From: Nitrospira sp.
GTDB lineage: Bacteria > Nitrospirota > Thermodesulfovibrionia > Thermodesulfovibrionales > SM23-35
Assembly (NCBI GenBank): GCA_016873595.1
Contig: VGWZ01000135.1
Coordinates: 1 to 5,327, forward strand
DNA length: 5,327 bases
Reading direction: 5' to 3'
Each line of letters opens with the position of its first letter. Positions within the stretch are counted from its first letter, which is position 1. The translations under genes were made by a program, and so were the position numbers. The notes under the pieces were generated by a model. The model did no database searches. It was not told the origin of the DNA and was given only the letters and a program-made list of their open reading frames with translations. This document shows positions 1-5,327 of this stretch, piece by piece.

Positions 1-286
1 ATTCAGTACGGTCATCTGGAGTAAGATTAGCTAAAATCTGACGTGTCTCTTCATCTGTAAGATCTCTTAAGAGTGCATCTTTATCTTTTGATTCCAGATA
101 TGAAAAAACCTCTGAAAAGAGCGGTTTAGGTAATAAACGGAAGATCAGAATGCGTTCGGGTTTATCGAGGACGGGGAGAAGGTCAGCAATATCAGGGGCT
201 GGCAATTCGGAAAGGAGTCCCTTGATATCCGACCATTTCTTCTGTTCGATTAATCCCTTGATCTTTAAATCGAGTAGCTCAGCCAT
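1..286 (-). CDS. mgtE: MgtE-family magnesium transporter, N-terminal part (runs off left edge)
   Basis: Reading leftward from the ATG at 286-284, the frame is open for 95 codons to the window edge. The protein begins MAELLDLKIKGLIEQKKW and continues with helical repeats: LLSELPAPDIADLLPVLD, then RILIFRLLPKPLFSEVFSYL, then LLRDLTDEETRQILANL, then TPDDRTE. This is the pattern of the cytosolic MgtE N domain, a superhelical Mg2+-sensing domain. In the family it is followed by paired CBS domains and a five-helix Mg2+ channel domain, both outside this window. The start is supported by a purine-rich AAGGGGA site about 6 bases upstream. The stop of the phosphoketolase-like gene lies only 15 bases upstream, so the two are probably co-transcribed. 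No lesion is visible in this part, unlike the four genes upstream. The family assignment is firm; the transport activity is inferred from the family because the channel domain is not visible. Confidence 0.88.
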   Translation of the reverse strand, partial: MAELLDLKIKGLIEQKKWSDIKGLLSELPAPDIADLLPVLDKPERILIFRLLPKPLFSEVFSYLESKDKDALLRDLTDEETRQILANLTPDDRTE

Positions 287-301
287 TTGTCGTTCCCCTT
301 T

Positions 302-2271
302 TCAAAAAATTACCCCTTCGGGAGAAGCTTTACCACTTAGTGCAGATATCTCCTCAGATGTCAGCACTTCCTTTTCAGGCATATCAAGAACATGAGCGGT
401 CTCAAGAATGATGTGAGCCCAAGTACAGCGGTTAACAAACAACATTCCGGGAACATTCAAGATGCCTCCCTGGTTTATAAACCCTAAAGCAATAGTTCGC
501 TTGCTTCCGGTGTTAAAGGGCTGCAAAGTTCCCAAAAGCGGTTCCGGCCGTGTGTGGGTAACGAATATGCGTTCAGGCACCGAATCAGGGTAGAGGTCCG
601 CCTGAAGGGAAGCTGAAGCCAAATGCATGCTTTCCCGTTCGGTCCTTGGGAAACGAAACCTTCCAGAAGTATGTATGAAGTTGATGCCTCCTTTATTCGC
701 AAGAGCTGCAGAGGCTACTGCCTCTTCATTTAAAGCTGTAATAACGTTTCCATGGATGTCCTCTGGAATGTCTAACTCAGGATCTGTCACTCGAAATTTA
801 AGATTCTCAAGTGTCTGTATCATCCGGTTTGAACGCATCTCGTCCGGGTTACCTATTCGAGGGCGTAAATGTAGATTTGCCTGAACTGTTGCGAGAAACA
901 TAGCATCTATCGCAAACATAGGTGAAGTCCTGGACCATTTAGAAAATTCTCTTCTGTTTTCTGGCACCTTCCGGGAAACCAGAGGTGGGACTTTTTTAAG
1001 GAGCACATCACGTTTTGCCAGGGCATGGTCACGCTGTCACGCTCTCTGGACCGACCAGATTCACTATGGTTTTCGAACTTTTTGATCGCATCTTTCAGTT
1101 TATTTGTGGGAACCCAGAGAAGTCTATCACTCTTGTTAAACTTCTGCGCTGCCATAGGGTCTTCGTGCGGGTTTGACATAAGGGGTAGATTGTGGGCAAG
1201 ATTCGTTCCTTCGCCATAAAAGCCTGCACCCTTTGGTGCTACAGCAACACCGTAAGGAAGAGGCACTGGATAACATTCTCCTTTTGATCTTACTGCCCCG
1301 GCAGCAGCTTCCAGCCGGCATTCCATTTCGAAGACAGCCCAGACAAATGCTGCCGGGTCTCTTCCGTCAAAAACAATAGGATCAAACCCATTAAGTCTAA
1401 GGTGTTCTACAAACCAATCGGCTCCTCCTTGCTGGGACATAGTCGTCCTCTGGTCTATTCGCCTTCCATTTTTTATCATTATAGGGGTCACAATACCGCT
1501 ATCTTCAGCCCGCCACCAGCGTGGAGCCCAGTCGCTTCCACGTTGTTCCTCGAAGGCTCCGTCGCTGAGAAAAACAACAAGCCGTTCTCCTGGCAAGGGC
1601 ATATGGACATACTGAAGTTCAGTAAAACCAAGGTACCCGCCCTCAGCCATCCCTCCTGCTGTATGCACATTTACATGGCTGCCCAGAGGTGAGTCCTGTT
1701 TCCCATCATGACGCAACTTATAAGAGTAGAAGTCCCGAGTGTAACGTGTAAGCCCTTCATCAGTAAGATTGTATCTTTCTGCGTGTGCAGGGTTCATATT
1801 ATTCAACAGAAAGTTTACTGTATCAATAGCAGCAACACAGTGTCCCTGTCCCATAATCCACGACCGCGTATGTCCTGTGACCGCATTGATTGCCATATAA
1901 CCTGCATAGGCAGGCACCATATTGAGGGCGCCTCCAGTATGTCCTTCCGGATTAAGTCTGAAGTCATCTGAAGCAAGCTCCCGTCCATCGAGATAGACAT
2001 TCTGAGCATAAGTCATGTGCACAACTATCCACATGGCAGCGCTCGTAACACGGTCTAAGGCGTATAACAAATCAAAGAGTGGCACGCCGTCTCCCTGAAT
2101 CCCCTTTACTGATAAAAGCTCCGCCATACTGAAGACACAAAACTGTGTGTCTGGACTGTGCTGGATGGTGCCATAGCCCTCTGCCCAGCGATCTGCTGCC
2201 GGATTCTTCCCTCGATAAAGGTCAACCCATTCTTGCCTTCTAATGGTTTCAATGCTTTCACTATTAGACAT
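302..2271 (-). pseudogene. xfp: Phosphoketolase-like TPP enzyme, frameshifted and internally deleted
   Basis: The two frames join to about 656 residues. Frame 1 runs from the ATG at 2271 through codon 416 (about 1024). Frame 2 runs from about 1024 to the TGA at 302. Family members split xylulose-5-P or fructose-6-P with phosphate, using thiamine diphosphate, to give acetyl phosphate. The N-terminal part shows GHTGG (110-114), GQGH (141-144) and a diphosphate/Mg2+ site SDG at 236-238 followed by NG at 268-269. Frame 2 shows the NPDEMRSNR and ALNEEAVASAALANKGGINF stretches, then a C-terminal domain with THTRPEPLLGTL and PGMLFVNRCTWAH. Restoring one base in ATGCCC near 1024 joins the frames as VTMALAKRDV. 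After GGINFIHT (about 665-673) the sequence jumps directly to SGRFRFPRTERE. The expected YEAF segment and the HxWxxxxNxxSHQDP-type segment of the middle domain are missing, and usual family length is about 790-830. The SDG in place of GDG marks a divergent branch, some of whose members I recall being labelled xylulose-5-P 3-epimerase, so substrate is uncertain. The start has a strong AGGAGG site five bases upstream. As read, the gene is inactive. Confidence 0.85.
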
Positions 2272-2296
2272 TTTCCCCTCCTTTCCTGTGCCTCAT
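2264..2296 (-). other. Possible 10-residue leader ORF overlapping the xfp start
   Basis: An ATG at 2296-2294 has a good ribosome site (AGGAG at 2308-2304, seven bases away). It opens a short frame encoding MRHRKGGENV that stops with TAA at 2266-2264, just past the xfp start codon at 2271. The xfp ribosome site lies inside this mini-ORF. The layout would suit translational coupling between leader and xfp. It could equally be a chance ATG in a purine-rich region, and no attenuator hairpin is evident. Confidence 0.3.
2275..2282 (-). promoter_or_regulatory. Strong ribosome binding site for xfp
   Basis: On the minus strand this reads AGGAGGGG, and the AGGAGG core is five bases before the ATG at 2271. 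It is the best ribosome site in the window and fixes the start of the phosphoketolase-like gene. The alternative ATG at 2296 is out of frame with xfp. Confidence 0.75.
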
Positions 2297-2376
2297 TTTG
2301 ATACTCCTAAAAAGTCGCAATTACTTTTCTACTCCCTTTTCATGAAGAATTTCTTCTGTTCACTTGATCAATACTT

Positions 2377-3584
2377 TTAATGATATAAACAGTCAAGCGT
2401 ATCGCGCGCTATGATGCCCTCTTCGTCCACAAAAATAACATAGGCATGTATCCCAGAATCATCAGCACTGATACGACAATCTGATTCTTTAACTCCATTA
2501 TTCAGTTTCTCGTCCAGGATCAATCCACACCATTCCATACCCGCACAGATACGAGCCCTTACCTCAGGGGAATTCTCTCCTATTCCACCGCCAAACACTA
2601 CAGCGTCCGCTCCGCTAAGCGCAACCATATATGCCCCAATCTGCTTCTTTATTCTGTAGCAGAACATGTCCACTGCCAATGCTGCTCTGGAATCTCCTTG
2701 CTTTATAACCTCGATCAACTCCCGCATGTCCTGTGAGTGTCCGGAAACCCCAAGCAATCCAGACTTCTTATTGAGCCACCCTTCCACTTCCTTCACATCT
2801 ACACCCTCGCACTGTGCTAAAAAGCCCGGCAGATGGGGGTCCACATCGCCTGACCTTGTACCCATCATCAGTCCCTCCAAAGGAGTCAGTCCCATAGAGG
2901 TATCTACCGGGCTTCCTCCTTTAACAGCAGCAGCTGAGCACCGCTCCCCAACTGGAGTGTAACGATCCTGACTTGTTCGACAGGCGTAGAGGTAATAGTT
3001 GAATACCGCTCGGTCATGTAGCGGTGAGCTATTCCGTGAAAGCCATAGCGCCAGATGTGGTGCTTAGCGGACAATTCGTAAGGTATAGCATAACGGTAGG
3101 CCTGCTCAGGCATCTTGTGATGGAAGGCGGTATCAAAAACTGCCACCATTGGAATTGTGGATCCCAGTATCTCTCTGGCAGCACGCATAGCCATTAATGA
3201 GGGCTCATTGTGCAAAGGGGATAGGTTACTGAGTGACTCAATGACATCTATGACTTCGTCATTTATTAACGTCGGTTCTACAAAGTGATGTCCTCCGTGG
3301 ATTACCCGGTGACCAACTGCCTTAATCATTTCATGTTCCAGGAGACCAGAAGATTTCAGCCAGTTAAGTACTTTCCGGGTAGCTTCAGCGTGATCAGTTA
3401 CTGCTTTAGTCTCTCGGAGAGTTTCGCCATTCTTTAAAGTGAACCTAATTTCTCCACAGTTCCCGATTCTTTCGACAATGCCACTGACCAACAGTCGTTC
3501 TTGACCAAAAGTAGTATCCTTTTCAATTTCGATAACCTGAAACTTCAGTGTTGAACTTCCGCAATTTATGACAAGAACCTTCAT
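2377..3584 (-). CDS. ackA: Acetate kinase, one-base frameshift in mid-gene
   Basis: Acetate kinase interconverts acetyl phosphate plus ADP with acetate plus ATP in the cytoplasm. Restoring one base gives 402 residues, the usual length of about 400. Family signatures in order are: VLVINCGSSTLKF (3-15, nucleotide/phosphate site with N7 and the serines), VGHRVIHGG (90-98, substrate arginine), FDTAFHH (150-156, catalytic Asp151), WRYGFHG (178-184, His183), then LQLGSG. The frame breaks at about 2939-2940. The downstream frame resumes with SAAAVKGG, DTSMGLTPLEGLMMGTRSGD, FGGGIGENSPEVRARI and a C-terminal DEEGIIARDT. Adding one T (GGTGC to GGTTGC) restores GSGCSAAAV, which fits the family. The ATG at 3584 is preceded by AAGGGAGG three bases away. 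The gene starts 12 bases after the histidine kinase stop and ends 105 bases before xfp, the enzyme that would supply its acetyl phosphate. As read, the product would stop at residue 226 and be inactive. The single indel may be a real mutation or a sequencing error, so I keep it as a frameshifted CDS. Confidence 0.9.
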
Positions 3585-3596
3585 CTGCCTCCCTTC

Positions 3597-4600
3597 TTAA
3601 ACAGCACGTTTGTAGGACAATTCAATTGTTGCTTCTGTACCCCGTCCCGGATAACTGTCTACACTAATCTTACCTTTATGCCCCTCGATAATCTTTTTCG
3701 CTATTGACATTCCAAGACCAGTGCCACCACTCTTCTTTGTATAAAATGAAGTGAAGATATTTTCGAGGGTCTCCTTATCTATACCTGAACCATAATCCTT
3801 AATCTTGATAACCAGATTTCTTTTCTTTATCTTTGTGGTAATTATTACATTCTGCCCCTTGCCAGAGAATTCAATGGCATTACTAATAATATTTACAAGC
3901 GCCCTCTGTATCTGGAAACTGTCTATCATGATATTTAATGGATTATCAGGGACGTCACTTGTCAGCACTACACCTCTCTCTTCGGCTTTGATCTTACAAA
4001 AATCAGATGCTTGTTTGATAACGCTTCTGATATCGTTTTCTTTTAACTCCAGTTGAATTGGCTTTGAAAAATCGAGTACATCGTGGACTATCTTTTGCAT
4101 AGTTTGTGCTGCCTCTGTTATCGTCTGAGCAGCAGTGTTGGCGTCTCCTTTCCCTTCCAGTATACGTCTTGAGAACCCTAAAATAGTAATGAGTGGGTTT
4201 TTCAGGTCATGTACTATAGTTGTGGCAACCCGGCCAATACCTGCAAGATACCTGTTTTTTTCCACTTGCCTTTGCTGCTTCTTCTCACGATCTACAAGGA
4301 AACCAGCAAGCAGTGCAAATAGTCCAGTAAACAAACATGGAGCAATCTGTCTACCAGGCCTAAAAATGTTATTGTCCAGCTTCCAAAAAAGAAAGGCAGG
4401 TATAAAAGAGAAACAAGTAGGTAGGTCAAAAGAGCACCCTTCAGACCGAAAAGCAATGCACCCAGGAAAATAGGTATATAGTACAGTTCCTCAAGAATAA
4501 TGAAAGGTGATCGTTCCTGAAAAATAAAGATGTGCGTGAAGGCGATAAGTACCGTGCAAGCAACAATAATGATTATGTAATATATTTTTCTTTCAAACAT
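3597..4600 (-). CDS. Membrane-bound sensor histidine kinase, one-base frameshift
   Basis: After restoring one base the protein is about 334 residues. Residues 1-103 hold hydrophobic segments, about four membrane helices: YYIIIIVACTVLIAFTHIF, YYIPIFLGALLFG, ALLTYLLVSLLYLPFFF, and LFTGLFALLAGFLV leading to DREKKQ. No large periplasmic domain is present. A HisKA dimerisation domain follows, with the phosphoacceptor in HDLKNPL (His131). The HATPase_c domain then shows NIISNAIEF (N box, Asn241), DYGSGI (269-274) and GGTGLGM (292-298). It would sense an unknown membrane or intracellular signal, autophosphorylate, and pass phosphate to a response regulator not present here. The frame breaks at about 4333-4335 in GTTTG; an extra T gives HVLFTGLFALL in one frame. 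The start is taken as the ATG at 4600 because an in-frame stop lies a little upstream; a TTG at 4606 is possible. No Shine-Dalgarno site precedes either. As read, the membrane part and the catalytic part are uncoupled. The partner regulator and the stimulus cannot be told from this window. Confidence 0.85.
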
Positions 4601-4601
4601 T

Positions 4602-4621
4602 TTCAATAGTTCAATAGTTCA
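4602..4621. repeat. Short tandem repeat of TTCAATAG (2.5 copies)
   Basis: On the + strand TTCAATAG occurs at 4602-4609 and 4610-4617, followed by a partial TTCA, and then a TTA-rich run. It sits directly before the histidine kinase start codon, where a ribosome site would be expected. It may be simple slippage or an operator half-site pair; nothing in the sequence decides between them. Confidence 0.5.
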
Positions 4622-4642
4622 TTATTATTAAAAATAAACAGA

Positions 4643-5027
4643 CTAACGATTACGTCTTACTAAATAATATCCAACTAAGAGAGAAATAATAATAGCTCCT
4701 ATGCCGATTAAGGTGAGACTCGAAACTTCTTTTACGTCCAGGATAATGACCTTGCGAGCTACAGCTATAATGGCAACTGCCAGTACTACTTCAACATGAT
4801 TCACTTTCTCCACGAGGTATGTCTTCATTATGGTTTCCAATAATTCAATTCATTACAACTAACAAAAAAAGACCAAAAATTTCGAGCAGCTCGTTAATAT
4901 CAAGTAAAAATATTGGAGGTGAAATAATGTCTTTCACAATAATCCAGCCAAGTTCTACTGTAGAGAGTAACAGTACTAAAGCCATCATTACCGTGATTGA
5001 ACTAATTACTATCTGCTTAAGGTGGAG
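4643..5027 (-). pseudogene. psiE: PsiE-family membrane protein, 5' end cut by IS and frameshifted
   Basis: This is a small membrane protein of the PsiE (phosphate-starvation-inducible E) family, whose molecular function is unknown. Going leftward from the IS boundary, the first frame reads LKQIVISSITVMMALVLLL, then STVELGWIIVKDIISPPIF, then LLDINELLEIFGLFLLVVM, and hits TGA at 4847-4845. The second frame resumes at about 4846 with ELLETIMKTYLVEKVNHVEV, VLAVAIIAVARKVIILDVKE, SLTLIGIGAIIISLLVGYYL and VRRNR, ending at TAG 4645-4643. The conserved family pattern ELLEIFG...ELLETIK...HVEVVLAVAIIAVARKVIILD runs across the break. Adding two bases (or removing one) near 4848-4850 restores the joint as VMGIELLETI. 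The first 10-20 residues and the start codon are absent; the IS left end begins at 5028, and the minus frame meets a stop just inside the IS. The gene lies 42 bases upstream of the histidine kinase. E. coli PsiE is induced by phosphate starvation, but nothing here shows that regulation. Confidence 0.82.
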
Positions 5028-5140
5028 TGAACCCCTCTAACTGGACACCAGGATCAAAAAGGTTAGCAAGCTGGCGAGTACAAAAAGCCATAAAGATTAT
5101 CAAGTAACAGAGGCAATGGGGTATAGTAAGTGCAGGTTAG

Positions 5141-5230
5141 CCTGAGAAAATCGATTCTATGGCATTTGACGAAGCCAAAAAATTCAGAATCAGCCTTGAA
5201 ATATACTTTATGGCGGAAAGGGACTCGTAA
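5141..5230 (+). other. Possible small ORF ahead of the IS transposase
   Basis: A frame open from 5141 (TAG just upstream at 5138) has its first ATG at 5159 and encodes a 23-residue peptide, MAFDEAKKFRISLEIYFMAE followed by RDS. Its TAA shares one base with the transposase ATG (TAATG at 5228-5232), an arrangement typical of translational coupling. I do not recognise the peptide. It may be a leader of the IS or a chance frame. Confidence 0.3.
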
Positions 5231-5327
5231 TGAGAGCACGAAGGACATACAGTGGAGCATTTAAGAGGCAAGTAATTGAGGAATTGCTCAGTGGGTCAGC
5301 AACGTTGGGACAACTAAGCAGGCGTTA
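5230..5327 (+). CDS. IS3-family transposase OrfA, N-terminal 32 residues
   Basis: The frame starts at the ATG at 5230 and is open to the window edge. It reads MRARRTYSGAFKRQVIEELL, then SGSATLGQLSRR. The pattern RRxYSxxFKRQVxEExLSG...QLSRRY is the start of the helix-turn-helix (HTH_Tnp_1) found at the front of IS3-family OrfA proteins, which bind the element's ends. The catalytic DDE part would be in OrfB, beyond the window. An AAAGG site about eight bases upstream supports the start. The gene points away from the psiE operon. Family membership is well supported; the exact IS group and whether the element is intact are unknown. Confidence 0.78.
   Translation, partial: MRARRTYSGAFKRQVIEELLSGSATLGQLSRR

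Larger units (their letters stand above)
5028..5327 (+). mobile_element. Left end of an IS3-like insertion sequence (continues off right edge)
   Basis: The element appears to start at 5028 with TGAACCCCTCTAACTGGACA, resembling the terminal inverted repeats of IS3-family elements (TG start, AACTGGACACC-type end of the repeat). About 200 bases later a transposase OrfA-type reading frame begins on the + strand. The minus-strand psiE coding similarity stops just before this point, which independently supports the boundary. The right end, the second inverted repeat and the target duplication lie outside the window. The exact first base could be a few positions either way (for example the TG at 5023). 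Confidence 0.7.

Noticed and set aside
484..702. Minus-strand frame of 72 codons inside xfp
   Set aside because: It is an out-of-frame reading of the conserved C-terminal domain. Its ILLEGF string faintly recalls the LLEPGRFR of the family, perhaps a trace of the deletion joint, but the frame itself is not a gene.
1025..1971. Several plus-strand open frames of 60-100 codons across xfp
   Set aside because: They overlap conserved phosphoketolase coding sequence on the other strand and have no recognisable content.
2344..2356. GAAGAATTTCTTC palindrome between ackA and xfp, considered as a terminator
   Set aside because: The stem is only about five weak pairs and no T run follows on the transcribed strand; too weak to call.
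4328..4340. Programmed frameshift in the histidine kinase
   Set aside because: There is no slippery heptamer plus downstream structure that I can see, and three neighbouring genes have similar breaks at unrelated sites, which points to mutation or error.
4601..4642. Promoter between psiE and the histidine kinase
   Set aside because: The gap is AT-rich and offers many TATAAT-like matches by chance, but no spaced -35/-10 pair stands out.
4819..5040. Plus-strand open frame of 73 codons
   Set aside because: It runs antisense to the psiE sequence, which shows clear family conservation on the minus strand; its own translation looks like no protein and has no good ribosome site.
5159..5327. Fusion of the small ORF with the transposase by a frameshift
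   Set aside because: The TAATG overlap and the AAAGG site before 5230 explain a separate start; nothing in the small peptide resembles an OrfA N-terminal extension.

Overview
This is a bacterial chromosomal window of moderate GC content (mid-40s % by eye). Almost everything lies on the minus strand, except an insertion-sequence end at the right edge. There are no RNA genes or CRISPR arrays that I can see. The genus cannot be fixed from the sequence. The gene types (PsiE family, 4-TM histidine kinase, phosphoketolase-like enzyme with acetate kinase, MgtE) fit an environmental Gram-negative-type bacterium such as a deltaproteobacterium, Nitrospirota or planctomycete. That placement is inference only.

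Reading in the direction of transcription (right to left), the layout is: the left end of an IS3-like element on the + strand (from about 5028 to beyond the window); a psiE-family membrane-protein gene cut at its 5' end by that element and also frameshifted (4643-5027); a membrane sensor histidine kinase with one frameshift (3597-4600); acetate kinase ackA with one frameshift (2377-3584); a phosphoketolase-like gene with one frameshift and a probable internal deletion of about 150 codons (302-2271); and the intact start of an MgtE magnesium transporter gene (1-286, continuing off the left edge). The gaps are 42, 12, 105 and 15 bases, so the kinase, ackA, xfp and mgtE look like one transcription unit.

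The metabolic core is the ackA-xfp pair. A phosphoketolase splits a sugar phosphate with inorganic phosphate to give acetyl phosphate, and acetate kinase converts acetyl phosphate plus ADP to acetate plus ATP. The upstream sensor kinase and the downstream Mg2+ transporter are not obvious partners.

The most notable feature is damage. Four neighbouring genes each carry a single small indel, with the reading frame otherwise open on both sides. Two of the four carry a second lesion that a simple base-calling error would not explain: the IS insertion in psiE and the missing middle of xfp. Either this is a recently inactivated, decaying operon, or it is an error-prone assembly laid over a locus that already carried two real lesions. 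I did not find a convincing new biological system; the locus reads as a degenerating phosphoketolase-acetate kinase operon.
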